The notes under the pieces are model-generated. The model did not search any database. It was not told where the DNA came from and saw only the letters and a program-made list of their open reading frames with translations. The position numbers and the translations under genes were made by a program. Source: Burkholderia stagnalis (GTDB lineage Bacteria; Pseudomonadota; Gammaproteobacteria; Burkholderiales; Burkholderiaceae). Taken from it: 64,000 bases of DNA. Of the stretch, positions 17,821 through 26,673 are shown in pieces (the first letter of the stretch is position 1; each line of letters starts with the position of its first letter). The DNA lies in the NCBI RefSeq assembly GCF_902830275.1, contig NZ_CADESW010000017.1:124001-188000 (forward strand), given 5' to 3'.

Positions 17821-19326
17821 TCAGCTGACCGCACCCGGGGTCGCACCGAACATGGACTTCGTCTCGAGGAACTCCTCGATGCCGGCGTAGCCCCATTCGC
17901 GCCCATTTCCTGACTGCTTGTAACCGCCGAACGGCGCTGCGATATCAGCTGCGGCACCGTTCAAATGCACCATCCCGGTCCGCAGTTTTCTTGCAACCCG
18001 CTCCGCCTGCTCGATCGATTCTCCATAGACGTATCCCGACAAACCGTACGGCGAGTCGTTGGCAATGGCAACGGCGTCGGATTCATCCCGATAGGGAATG
18101 ATCACCAGTACCGGACCGAAAATCTCCTCTGTCGCAATCGTCATCTGATTGTTCACGCGGCTGAAGACGGTCGGCTTGACGTAGTAACCTCTTTCGAGCC
18201 CAGGAGGACTGCCAAGTCCGCCCGACAGGAGCAGCGCGCCCTCGTCGATTCCCGCCTGGATCATCTCCTGCACCTTCCGATGCTGGCGCTTGTTCGCCAT
18301 CGGGCCCATCGTCGTGCTCGGATCACGCGGATCGCCGACGACGACCTGCGCGCACGCAGCCGCGGCAATTTTTTCCGCCTCGTCGAGGCGATGCGCCGGA
18401 ACCAGCATTCGCGACGGCGCGGTACACGTCTGACCGGAATTGACCATCATCTGCAGCACGCCGTGCGTCACGGCCTGTTGAAAGTTTTCGCTGTCCAGAA
18501 TGATGTTCGCCGATTTCCCCCCGAGCTCCAGCGTCACCCGCTTGATCGTCGTCGCCGCGGCCTGGGCAACCTCCACGCCAGCGCTCGTAGACCCCGTCAG
18601 CGACACCATGTCGAAGAGCGGACTGGAAGCAATCGCCCGTCCCAGGCGTTGCCCCGAGCCTTGCACGAGATTGAATACACCCGGCGGCACGCCTGCCTGT
18701 TCGAGGATCTCGGCGAGAACGATGGCCGAATAGGGTGCATTCTGACTGGGCTTCAACACAATCGTGCAACCCGTCACCAACGCCGGTGCGACCTTGCACA
18801 TGACCTGGTTCATCGGCCAGTTCCACGGGGTAATCAACCCGCACACCCCCACCGGCTCCTTCACGATCCGCGATGTGCCCTGGATTCGCTCGAACGAGTA
18901 TTGCTTGGCGACTTCCAGCGTCGTGTGAAGGTGCCAGAGTCCCAGCGCCGCCTGGAGCGGACGGGAAATGGCTTCCATCGGAGCACCCATCTCGAGCGTG
19001 ATGGCGTCCGCCATATCCTGCAACCGCTCGGTGTATACGGCGATCACGGCCTCGAGTATTTTGAGCCGCTCGACCAGCGGCGTGTTCGAGAACGTTGCGA
19101 AGGCATCGCTCGCCGCCTTCGCCGCCAGGTCCACATCCGCCTCGTCGGAGAACAGCAAGACTCCGGAGCCCTCCCCCGTCGCCGGATCGACAATTTCCTG
19201 TTCAATGCCACCGTTCACCGGCTCCACCCATCGCCCGCCGATGAACACCCGGCGGAGATGATCTGCTTCAAAAATCGGCATCAGCTCGCTCCATGTCAGT
19301 TGGTCTCGGGGCACGTCATCAGTCAT
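17821..19326 (-). CDS. NAD(P)-dependent aldehyde dehydrogenase
   Basis: A 501-residue ALDH-superfamily enzyme. TPWNWP (cofactor site), the LELGGKSANI glutamate and the catalytic cysteine in NSGQTCTAPSRM are all present. It would oxidise an aldehyde to a carboxylate. An alternative start at 19281 (MPIFEADHLRR) has a better GGAG ribosome-binding site; the upstream ATG 19326 gives 15 extra residues. Operator site 6 lies 38 bp upstream of 19326. The gene stands alone on the minus strand, facing away from the aminotransferase operon. Confidence 0.92.
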   Translation of the reverse strand: MTDDVPRDQLTWSELMPIFEADHLRRVFIGGRWVEPVNGGIEQEIVDPATGEGSGVLLFSDEADVDLAAKAASDAFATFSNTPLVERLKILEAVIAVYTERLQDMADAITLEMGAPMEAISRPLQAALGLWHLHTTLEVAKQYSFERIQGTSRIVKEPVGVCGLITPWNWPMNQVMCKVAPALVTGCTIVLKPSQNAPYSAIVLAEILEQAGVPPGVFNLVQGSGQRLGRAIASSPLFDMVSLTGSTSAGVEVAQAAATTIKRVTLELGGKSANIILDSENFQQAVTHGVLQMMVNSGQTCTAPSRMLVPAHRLDEAEKIAAAACAQVVVGDPRDPSTTMGPMANKRQHRKVQEMIQAGIDEGALLLSGGLGSPPGLERGYYVKPTVFSRVNNQMTIATEEIFGPVLVIIPYRDESDAVAIANDSPYGLSGYVYGESIEQAERVARKLRTGMVHLNGAAADIAAPFGGYKQSGNGREWGYAGIEEFLETKSMFGATPGAVS

Positions 19327-19363
19327 CGAAATCGCCCTGGACGATCCATACTAGCGTCTTTTT

Positions 19364-19377
19364 TGATCATTTGTCCA
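19364..19377. promoter_or_regulatory. Operator-like palindrome, site 6 (TGATCATTTGTCCA)
   Basis: One mismatch in the right arm. It lies 38 bp upstream of the minus-strand aldehyde dehydrogenase start and is flanked by AAGTCACACGACT, as at site 2. Confidence 0.6.
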
Positions 19378-19635
19378 AGTCACACGACTACGTAATAATC
19401 AGCATTGCCATGAGCGAGACAAAGTACGACGCTCGAAGCAACGGACCACAGTTCGGCCCCGTCAAGGTCTACGGAAACTGCGGCATGACGGCAATGATTG
19501 CGAGACGCCACGGGGCGTTCCGGCGAAATGGGCAACGCACCAAAGTCACCTTTTCCGGGCGGACCGGCGCGGCTTGCTGGCCGAACGGTGAGTTCAGATC
19601 TGCTCGGCGATCGAATCTCTGGCGAACCTCACAGA

Positions 19636-19644
19636 GGGTTAACC
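19636..19644. promoter_or_regulatory. GGGTTAACC element, copy 3
   Basis: GGGTTAACC followed by TTCATCGACAT lies 50 bp before site 7, on the same strand as the aminotransferase. Confidence 0.35.
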
Positions 19645-19685
19645 TTCATCGACATAGACTTTTTCGAGCAATACTTTCTACTACA

Positions 19686-19699
19686 CGGTCAATTGATCA
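19686..19699. promoter_or_regulatory. Operator-like palindrome, site 7 (CGGTCAATTGATCA)
   Basis: One outer mismatch; continues with AGTCATGTGG. It lies 130 bp upstream of the aminotransferase gene. Confidence 0.6.
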
Positions 19700-19829
19700 A
19701 GTCATGTGGCAGACTTTCTGCCGGATAGCCAGGAAGTAAGCAATCCGCAAAGTAGCGCACCGCGATCCGGTCGCTTTCTGACATCAACACCAAACGGCAA
19801 CTCTCCCCTGGGAGCGAAAGGTAATTACC

Positions 19830-20810
19830 ATGGCAATCATCCAAGTACAGCAGATCATGCATGAGAACCCGTTGCATGCTCGTGCTCCGCATGAACCCCG
19901 CTACGAAGATGGCAGTGCTTTCTGCGACGGCAACTATGTCCCCATCACCGAAGCGACCGTCCCGCTCGTCGACGCGGGGTTCCTGCACGCCGACGCGGCC
20001 TACGATGTCGTCACCGTCTCGCGCGGCAATTTCTTCCGGCTCGATGATCACCTCACCCGCATGGAGGAGTCGTCGGCGAAGTTCTTCCTCGAGAATCCGT
20101 TCAATCGCGACCAGGTCAAGGAGATTCTCCACAACCTCGTGCGAAACGCAGGCTTGAAGGACGCGTATGTCTGGTGGTGCGTCACCCGCGGCCCGCTGAG
20201 CGTCGACCGCCGCGACCGCAGCGCGATGAAGAACGCCATGTTTGCATTTGCCGTGCCGTTCTTCTTCCAGGCCGACGATGAGGTTCGCACGCGAGGCTCG
20301 AACCTGCTGATCAGCAAGCGGTACAACCGCATCTCCGCGAAAGCGGTCGATCCCACGGCCAAGAACTTCCACTGGATGGACATGAAGCTCGCGCTGTTCG
20401 AAGCCGCCGAGCGGAAAAAGGACTGGGCGATTCTCGTCGACGAGGAAGACAACCTCACCGAAGCAGCCGGCGCGAACGTCTTTTTCATCAAGAACGGCGA
20501 GCTCTACACGCCCGCTGAAGGCTGCCTGTTGGGTATTACGCGCCAAAGTGTGTTCGACATCGCCGCCGAGCTCGGCCTCAAGGTGAACATCGGCAAATAC
20601 ACCGCGACCCAGTTGCGCGAAGCCGATGAAGCATTCACGTCGTCGTCGGCAGGCGGGATCATGCCCATCAGCTCCGTCGACGATCAGCCGCTCGGCAATC
20701 GCAACGGCCCCGGCCCGATCTCCGAGAAGATTCACAACCTGTATTGGGAAAAGCGTTGGGCAGGATGGCACGCGCAGCCCGCCGAGTACTTCTCGTCGAT
20801 CCCGGCATAA
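19830..20810 (+). CDS. Class IV aminotransferase, (R)-amine-transaminase-like
   Basis: A 326-residue fold-type IV PLP enzyme. The Schiff-base lysine is Lys178 (DPTAKNFHWMDMKLA), the cofactor glutamate lies in LTEAAGANVFFI and the phosphate cup in LLGITRQSV. DAGFLHADAAYDVVTVSRGNFFRLDDH and the KNFHW-D stretch resemble (R)-selective amine transaminases of the Arthrobacter type more than BCAT (IlvE). Such enzymes turn a chiral amine into a ketone, or the reverse. It heads the plus-strand group with the DUF1329/DUF1302/MMPL module, after operator site 7. D-amino acid or branched-chain substrates remain possible. Confidence 0.82.
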   Translation: MAIIQVQQIMHENPLHARAPHEPRYEDGSAFCDGNYVPITEATVPLVDAGFLHADAAYDVVTVSRGNFFRLDDHLTRMEESSAKFFLENPFNRDQVKEILHNLVRNAGLKDAYVWWCVTRGPLSVDRRDRSAMKNAMFAFAVPFFFQADDEVRTRGSNLLISKRYNRISAKAVDPTAKNFHWMDMKLALFEAAERKKDWAILVDEEDNLTEAAGANVFFIKNGELYTPAEGCLLGITRQSVFDIAAELGLKVNIGKYTATQLREADEAFTSSSAGGIMPISSVDDQPLGNRNGPGPISEKIHNLYWEKRWAGWHAQPAEYFSSIPA

Positions 20811-20909
20811 GCCAAGCCATGCGGAGGCGGCACGCGTAAGGAGCCGCTTCTGCCGAACAGAGCGCATCCGGCTTCGGTGAGTGAAGATCGGCTGCATGTA
20901 GTACGCACA

Positions 20910-20937
20910 GTCCGGCACACCATCAGGTGTGCCGGAC
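20910..20937 (+). terminator. Perfect 12-bp hairpin after the aminotransferase
   Basis: GTCCGGCACACC (20910-20921) and GGTGTGCCGGAC (20926-20937) form a perfect stem with a 4-nt loop, 100 nt after the aminotransferase stop. No U tract follows. It separates this gene from the envelope operon starting at 21124. No operator palindrome was seen in the rest of this 313-bp gap. Confidence 0.6.
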
Positions 20938-21123
20938 GACCCGATCATCAACGCAACAATGATGAATGGGGCAGTTGATTCACGCAAATTACAGCAAAAC
21001 GCAGATTTATAAACTTCGCATTACGAATTAATTGCAGTGACGATCATTCGTTCGCATGCGTTCGCTTATACCCAACCCTTTTGGGCGGATTCACGTTACC
21101 TGGTCAAGGTCAAGGAGATTGAT

Positions 21124-22527
21124 GTGGTCAAGATGCCTTCTTTCAAGAAATACCCTTCCCTCGTTCGATCGGCAGCGAAATCGTCACTTCTCGCTTCCGC
21201 GGTCGCGATGACTTTGACCAGCACGTTTGCCGAAGGCCTGGACTCGTCTCATACACCGTCCGGGGCGGAGGTCGCCGGCACCGCAAACGGGATTCCCGCA
21301 TGGGCACCTGTTGGAAACGTAGGTTCGGGCTGGACTTACGGCAAGCGCCGCGCGGATTTCTTCAAGTACAAGTCCGACAAGCCGCTGTACACGATCGATG
21401 CGAGTAATGTCGACAAGTACGCGGACAAGCTCAACCCTGGCCAGATTGCGCTGTTGAAGAACCTGAAGGGCTTCACGATGCCGGTCTATCCGTCCCGGCG
21501 CACGTGCGGCGTCCCCGATTTCGTCGCAGAGAACACGAAGAACAACGTGGGTTTCGCCAAGATGACCGCGGACGGATCGGAGCTCGCCGATGCTCACCTG
21601 CCCGGCTACCCGTTCCCTGCGCCCAAGACCGGCGCGGAAGTGATGTGGAACGCGAAGGTGCACTACCGCGGCGCCGGCGTCGAGATGCGCGACATCATCA
21701 CCGTCGTCTCCCCGCGCAAGGGCGCGTCCGACTGGATCAAGAACGTGTCCGACGCGTGGATCTACCAGCCCTGGGGTGACAAGGCCGGCACGACGTTCGC
21801 GAAGGTCAATCAGGTCGAAGGCAACGCCTACTACGCGTACAAGTCGCCGGCGGCCATTGCCGGCCAGGCCGCGATCTTTACCACCTATGCCGGCAAGCCT
21901 ACCGAAGTCTTCTACTACTTCCCGGGGCAGCGCCGCACCCGTCGCATGCCGTCGTATGCCTACGATGCGCCCCAGATCGGCTTCGACAACCAGTACAACA
22001 TGGACGAAGCGCTGGTCTTCTCCGGACAGACGGACCGATTCTCCTGGAAGCTGCTCGGCAAGAAGGAAATGATCGTTACCTATAACGACCTGGGCATGTA
22101 CGACTTCTCGGACAAATTTGAAGATGCCTACGGCCCCGACTTCGTGAACCCGGCGAAGCGTCGCTACGAACTCCACCGCGTATGGGTCGTGGAAGCCACG
22201 GTCAAGCAGGGGATGCGCCATACCGCTCCGAAGCGCCTCTTCTATGTCGACGAAGACAGCTGGAGCTACCTCGGCGCGGTGGACTACGACGCGCAGGGCA
22301 ACATCTCGAAGGTTCGCGAGGGTTACATCATTCCGGTGTACGAGACGGGGAGCTGCGACACGCTCGCATTCGCTCAATACAACCTCGTCGACGGCCGGTA
22401 CCTCGTGGACGGTTCGATGCTTGCGGCCGGACGGGACGCGAAGTGGTCGGTCGACTCGTCGGCGGACCAACACTACAAGCCGAGCTTCTACAACGCCGAT
22501 AATCTCCGCGCGTTGAGCGAGCGTTGA
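21124..22527 (+). CDS. DUF1329 family periplasmic protein
   Basis: A 467-residue exported protein. GTG 21124 is chosen because AAGGAG lies 7 nt upstream; the open frame begins at 21037 without a ribosome-binding site. A Sec signal peptide ends around residue 36 (TSTFA-EGLDS). The body is rich in Tyr, Trp and Lys and matches the DUF1329 pattern (fold related to LolA/LolB lipid carriers). DUF1329 genes are commonly found with DUF1302 and MMPL genes in proteobacteria that use hydrophobic substrates. A role in carrying a lipid-like molecule across the periplasm is inference. Confidence 0.85.
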   Translation: MVKMPSFKKYPSLVRSAAKSSLLASAVAMTLTSTFAEGLDSSHTPSGAEVAGTANGIPAWAPVGNVGSGWTYGKRRADFFKYKSDKPLYTIDASNVDKYADKLNPGQIALLKNLKGFTMPVYPSRRTCGVPDFVAENTKNNVGFAKMTADGSELADAHLPGYPFPAPKTGAEVMWNAKVHYRGAGVEMRDIITVVSPRKGASDWIKNVSDAWIYQPWGDKAGTTFAKVNQVEGNAYYAYKSPAAIAGQAAIFTTYAGKPTEVFYYFPGQRRTRRMPSYAYDAPQIGFDNQYNMDEALVFSGQTDRFSWKLLGKKEMIVTYNDLGMYDFSDKFEDAYGPDFVNPAKRRYELHRVWVVEATVKQGMRHTAPKRLFYVDEDSWSYLGAVDYDAQGNISKVREGYIIPVYETGSCDTLAFAQYNLVDGRYLVDGSMLAAGRDAKWSVDSSADQHYKPSFYNADNLRALSER

Positions 22528-22543
22528 CAAGGGCCGAAACAAA

Positions 22544-24250
22544 ATGGCTACCACCTCCTCATTACAGCCCCGCTCCAGCGTGGTGTTCGTGCGCACGGCG
22601 ATCGCGGCGCTTGTCGCCGTCGGTTGCGGCAGCGCGCACGCCTTCACGTTCACGATCGGAAACGTCGAAGGTAGTTTCGATTCGACGATATCGGCGGGCG
22701 TCGGCATCCGAACCGCGTCGCCGAGCAGCAATCTCGTCTCGCCGACCTACAACGTGACCACCGGTGCGCAGACAGGTGGCGGCCGACTCGGTCAGTTGAG
22801 CGGCCTCTCCGATCAGGGCGACATCAACTACGGCAAGGGAGATCCGTTCACGAGCTATCTCAAGGGCAACCACGAGCTGGTCCTGAAGATGCCGTCGCAA
22901 GGGCTCACGTTCATGGCACGGGGCACCTGGCAATACGACTACTCCGGTACCCGCACGACAGGCGCAACCAGCGGACAGGACCTGTTCTACAACCCTTCGC
23001 CCAACCTGAGCGGCGGGCTCCCGTCCGATGCCGAGAAGAACATCCGCTTCAAGCCGCGCCTGCTCGACCTGTGGGTCAGCAAGCAGTTCAACGTAGGCGA
23101 CCAGATTGCGCGCGTCCGTGTGGGTAACCAGGTCATCAGCTGGGGCGAAAGCATCTGGGAAATCGGCGGGGTCAATGCGACGAATGCGATCGACGTGAAT
23201 CGCGCGTCCCAGCCCGGGGCGCAGGTCAAGGAGATCATCCTGCCCGCGCCGATCGTGAGTGTCGCATCCGGCGTGGGTCACGGCGTGAACGTCGAAGGGT
23301 ACTTCCAGAGCAACTGGAACCAGAATTACCTTCCGCCGGTTGGCAGCTATTGGTCGAATCAGATCGTCGGGCCCGGCAACAACACGTATGGCGTCTCGAC
23401 CATCCACCCGAAGAACGGCGGGCAGTATGGTTTTTCCCTTCGCTACCAGCCGGCGGGAACGGACCTGAATCTCGGTTTCTACACGATCGCGTACCACGAC
23501 AAGTTCCCGCAAGTCTCGCTGAGCTCGACGGGCGGCACGGTTTTCCGGTTTCCGGAAGACCGTCACATGATCGGTGTCAGTGCCAACTTCCCGGTGGGCG
23601 ACTGGGCGATCGGCACCGAACTCTCGTACCGTCCGCGAGACGCCGTTCCGCTGAATCCGGCCAGTGGATGCGTCGCGCAAGGAGGAAACTGCTGGGTCGA
23701 CGAGAAGCGATTCCAGTGGCACCTGACGACCCTCTACTCGCTCCAGCCCGGCAATTCCGCAGCGTTCCTGAAGCTGCTCGGCGCCCAGACCGCCACGCTG
23801 ACGACAGAGACGGTGATCATTGCGTATCCGGGACTTCACAAGAGCTACGGCGGGTCGCCGATTTCGCCTGGCGCGCTTCTGTGGGGGAACGAATTCAACG
23901 ACTTGTTCGCGACCGGCGCACTCAACACGCCGGGTAGTGCCCAGGGAACGAAATACTCCGGCGGGATCGACGTCGATTTCAACTGGGTTTACGACGGCAC
24001 CGTCATTCCCGGGTGGCAGGTCAATCCGGGGATATTCGTCCGATACGGCCTCTTCGGCAATACGCCGAACGTGAATGCCCAGTTCATGCGCGGCGTGACG
24101 GCCATGAACCTGTATGTGAACTTCATACAGAACCCGGCGAACTGGCAGGTCGGATTGAACTACACCCGTTTCATGGGTCCGACCAACCCGCTGGCCAACC
24201 CGCTACGTGACAGGGACTTCGTGGCAATCGTCGCTTCTCGAAATTTCTGA
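22544..24250 (+). CDS. DUF1302 family outer-membrane-associated protein
   Basis: A 568-residue protein with a signal peptide (about residues 1-34, ending GSAHAF). The body has alternating hydrophobic strands, and the last residue is a phenylalanine (ASRNF), the hallmark of a Bam-inserted beta-barrel. It matches the DUF1302 family as I recall it. It lies 16 bp downstream of the DUF1329 gene and 7 bp upstream of the MMPL gene. Inference: an outer-membrane channel or docking partner for the same hydrophobic substrate. Confidence 0.85.
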   Translation: MATTSSLQPRSSVVFVRTAIAALVAVGCGSAHAFTFTIGNVEGSFDSTISAGVGIRTASPSSNLVSPTYNVTTGAQTGGGRLGQLSGLSDQGDINYGKGDPFTSYLKGNHELVLKMPSQGLTFMARGTWQYDYSGTRTTGATSGQDLFYNPSPNLSGGLPSDAEKNIRFKPRLLDLWVSKQFNVGDQIARVRVGNQVISWGESIWEIGGVNATNAIDVNRASQPGAQVKEIILPAPIVSVASGVGHGVNVEGYFQSNWNQNYLPPVGSYWSNQIVGPGNNTYGVSTIHPKNGGQYGFSLRYQPAGTDLNLGFYTIAYHDKFPQVSLSSTGGTVFRFPEDRHMIGVSANFPVGDWAIGTELSYRPRDAVPLNPASGCVAQGGNCWVDEKRFQWHLTTLYSLQPGNSAAFLKLLGAQTATLTTETVIIAYPGLHKSYGGSPISPGALLWGNEFNDLFATGALNTPGSAQGTKYSGGIDVDFNWVYDGTVIPGWQVNPGIFVRYGLFGNTPNVNAQFMRGVTAMNLYVNFIQNPANWQVGLNYTRFMGPTNPLANPLRDRDFVAIVASRNF

Positions 24251-24257
24251 GGTCAAT

Positions 24258-26657
24258 ATGAATCAAACGCCTGTTTCCGACGCAGCCCGACCCAGCAAGC
24301 TGCTAAGAATTCTTCATTCGCTGGAAAATGCGCTGTTCGGTCACAGGCGTCTCGTGCTGGGGCTCCTGGTTCTCTTCACCGTCGTCATGGCCTGCTTCGC
24401 CGTCAAGCTGCGCATGGATGCCGGGTTCGAGAAGCAGCTTCCGCTGGGCCACGAATATACCCAGACGTTCAACGAGTATCGCGGTGACCTGCTCGGCGCC
24501 AACCGCCTGATCGTCGTCGTCAAAGCCCGCAAGGGCAGCATCTGGACGCCGGCTGCGTTGAAGCGCCTGTACGAAGTCACCCAGGCGGTCACCTTCCTGC
24601 CGAACGTGTCTCGCAGCAGCGTTCAATCCCTCTGGACTCCGAATTCATTCGTCAACGAGATCACCGAAGACGGGTTCCGCGCAGACCCGCTCATTCCCGG
24701 CACCGTGACGCCCGATCAGCTCGACAGCAACACGGTAGGCGCCATTTCGCGCTCGACTGCCCAGGGCGGCTTCGTCGGCAGCCTCGTGTCGCGCGACCAG
24801 AGCAGCGCAATGGTCACCGCCGATCTCAACGAGCTGGATGCCAAAGGCGAGCGGGTCGACTATGTGGCATTCGATCAGGCTCTCGAATCGCAATTGCGCG
24901 CCAAGTTCGAGGATTCGAACTATGAAATCCAGATCATCGGTTTCGCGAAGCAGATTGGTGATATTGCAAACGGCGCGTCGTCCGTCCTGAAGTTCTGCGC
25001 GATCGCCCTGCTCCTGACCGCGTTGGCCGTCTACTGGTACTGTCGATCCGTTCGCCTGACGATCCTGCCGCTGACCTGCTCGCTGGTTTCGCTCGTCTGG
25101 CAGTTCGGCACGCTGCATCTCCTCGGCTACGGGCTCGACCCGTTGGGCGTGCTGGTTCCGTTCCTGGTGTTCGCGATCGGTGTTTCGCACGGCGTCCAGC
25201 AGATCAATTTCATCGTGCGCGAGATCTCCCACGGGAAGTCGGTGGAACAAGCCGCTCGATCCAGCTTCAGCGGGCTGCTGATTCCCGGCACGCTCGCCCT
25301 GGTGACCGCTTTCGTGTCCTTCGTCACGCTGATACTGATTCCGATCCCGATGGTTCGCGAGCTTGCGATCACCGCTTCGCTCGGCGTGGCGTACAAGATC
25401 GTCACGAATCTGGTGATGCTTCCGCTGGCAGCGTCGTTGCTCAAAGTCGACGGCAATTACGCAAAGAATGCGGAACGGCATGCCGTTCGTCGTGGCCGCG
25501 TGCTCCGCGTGCTCGCAAAAGTCGCCATTCCGCGCAATGCAGCGATCGTCCTGCTGGCTGCCGTCGTGGTGTTCTGCGTGGCGGCCTGGGAAAGTCGGGA
25601 CCGCGTGGTGGGCACCCTGCAGGCCGGCGCGCCCGAGCTTCGTGCCGATGCCCGGTTCAACAAGGATTCGTTTTCGATTGCGTCGAGCTACGACGTCGGC
25701 CTGGACTGGATTTCCATCGTCTTCGAAGCGCCGCCCCAGTCCTGCAACAACGTGGAGGTCGGCGCCTACCAGGATCGTTTCGTCTGGTCGATGCGTGCCG
25801 TCCCCGGCGTGCTGTCGGTCGTTTCGTTCTCGTCGTTGCTGCGGCAGTACAACGAGGGATACAACGAAGGCAATCCGAAGATGTCCGCGATCCCCATCGA
25901 TCCCGACAACTATTCATCGCTGGCCGGCGAGGTGGCCCGCACGCCCGGCGTCATGCGCAAGGACTGCAGCATGACCGCGGTGAACATCTATCTGGCCGAC
26001 CACAAGGCGACCACGATCACCCAGGTGATCAACGCCGCGAAGCATTTCCGCGATACGAACAAGCTGCCGGGCGTGAAGATCCGGCTCGCCTCCGGCAACG
26101 CCGGCGTGCTGGCTGCGGTCAACGACGAAATCGAGCGCAGCGAATTGCCGATGATGCTTTACGTCTATACGACCATCGTCCTGCTCGTCCTCGTCACGTA
26201 CCGCGACCTGCGCGCGGTCCTCGCCTGCTGCTTGCCCCTGACGATCGGCACGTTCATCGGGTATTGGTTCATGAAGGAACTGCAGATCGGCCTGACCGTC
26301 GCCACGTTGCCCGTGATGGTGCTGGCGGTGGGCATCGGCGTGGACTATGCGTTCTATATCTACAACCGGCTGCAGCTGCATCTCGCCAACGGCGTCGACA
26401 TCGTCAAGGCGCTCGAACAATCGATCCTCGAGATCGGGACGGCCACCATCTTTACGGCGATCACGCTCGCGATCGGCGTCGCCACCTGGTCGTTCTCCGA
26501 GCTCAAGTTCCAGGCCGACATGGGCAAGCTGCTGGCGTTCATGTTCATCGTCAACATGGTCATGGCCATGACGGTTCTGCCCGCCTTCGCCGTCTGGCTC
26601 GAGCGCATCTTCCCGCGGCGCAAGCCCGCCCGTGCCCCCGGCCTGCTCGCCCATTGA
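24258..26657 (+). CDS. MMPL/RND family transporter
   Basis: A 799-residue inner-membrane transporter with two repeats, each with a single helix, a large periplasmic loop and a cluster of about five helices, as in HAE2/MMPL proteins. The C-terminal cluster has GIGVDYAFYIYNR with the expected aspartate; the equivalent N-terminal segment (GVSHGVQQINF) has His in place of Asp. The start at 24258 (MNQTPVSD) has GAGG upstream. MMPL proteins move lipids and other hydrophobic molecules. With DUF1329 and DUF1302 it probably forms an envelope-spanning import or export route. Confidence 0.9.
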   Translation: MNQTPVSDAARPSKLLRILHSLENALFGHRRLVLGLLVLFTVVMACFAVKLRMDAGFEKQLPLGHEYTQTFNEYRGDLLGANRLIVVVKARKGSIWTPAALKRLYEVTQAVTFLPNVSRSSVQSLWTPNSFVNEITEDGFRADPLIPGTVTPDQLDSNTVGAISRSTAQGGFVGSLVSRDQSSAMVTADLNELDAKGERVDYVAFDQALESQLRAKFEDSNYEIQIIGFAKQIGDIANGASSVLKFCAIALLLTALAVYWYCRSVRLTILPLTCSLVSLVWQFGTLHLLGYGLDPLGVLVPFLVFAIGVSHGVQQINFIVREISHGKSVEQAARSSFSGLLIPGTLALVTAFVSFVTLILIPIPMVRELAITASLGVAYKIVTNLVMLPLAASLLKVDGNYAKNAERHAVRRGRVLRVLAKVAIPRNAAIVLLAAVVVFCVAAWESRDRVVGTLQAGAPELRADARFNKDSFSIASSYDVGLDWISIVFEAPPQSCNNVEVGAYQDRFVWSMRAVPGVLSVVSFSSLLRQYNEGYNEGNPKMSAIPIDPDNYSSLAGEVARTPGVMRKDCSMTAVNIYLADHKATTITQVINAAKHFRDTNKLPGVKIRLASGNAGVLAAVNDEIERSELPMMLYVYTTIVLLVLVTYRDLRAVLACCLPLTIGTFIGYWFMKELQIGLTVATLPVMVLAVGIGVDYAFYIYNRLQLHLANGVDIVKALEQSILEIGTATIFTAITLAIGVATWSFSELKFQADMGKLLAFMFIVNMVMAMTVLPAFAVWLERIFPRRKPARAPGLLAH

Positions 26658-26673
26658 AGAAAAAGAGGATTCC

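Larger units (their letters stand above)
19327..19829. other. 503-bp divergent promoter region
   Basis: Lies between the aldehyde dehydrogenase and aminotransferase genes. It contains sites 6 and 7 and the third GGGTTAACC element. No coding sequence is recognised. Confidence 0.5.

Noticed and set aside
21037..21123. N-terminal extension of the DUF1329 protein
   Set aside because: It would place about 30 residues before the signal peptide and has no ribosome-binding site; GTG 21124 has AAGGAG at ideal spacing.
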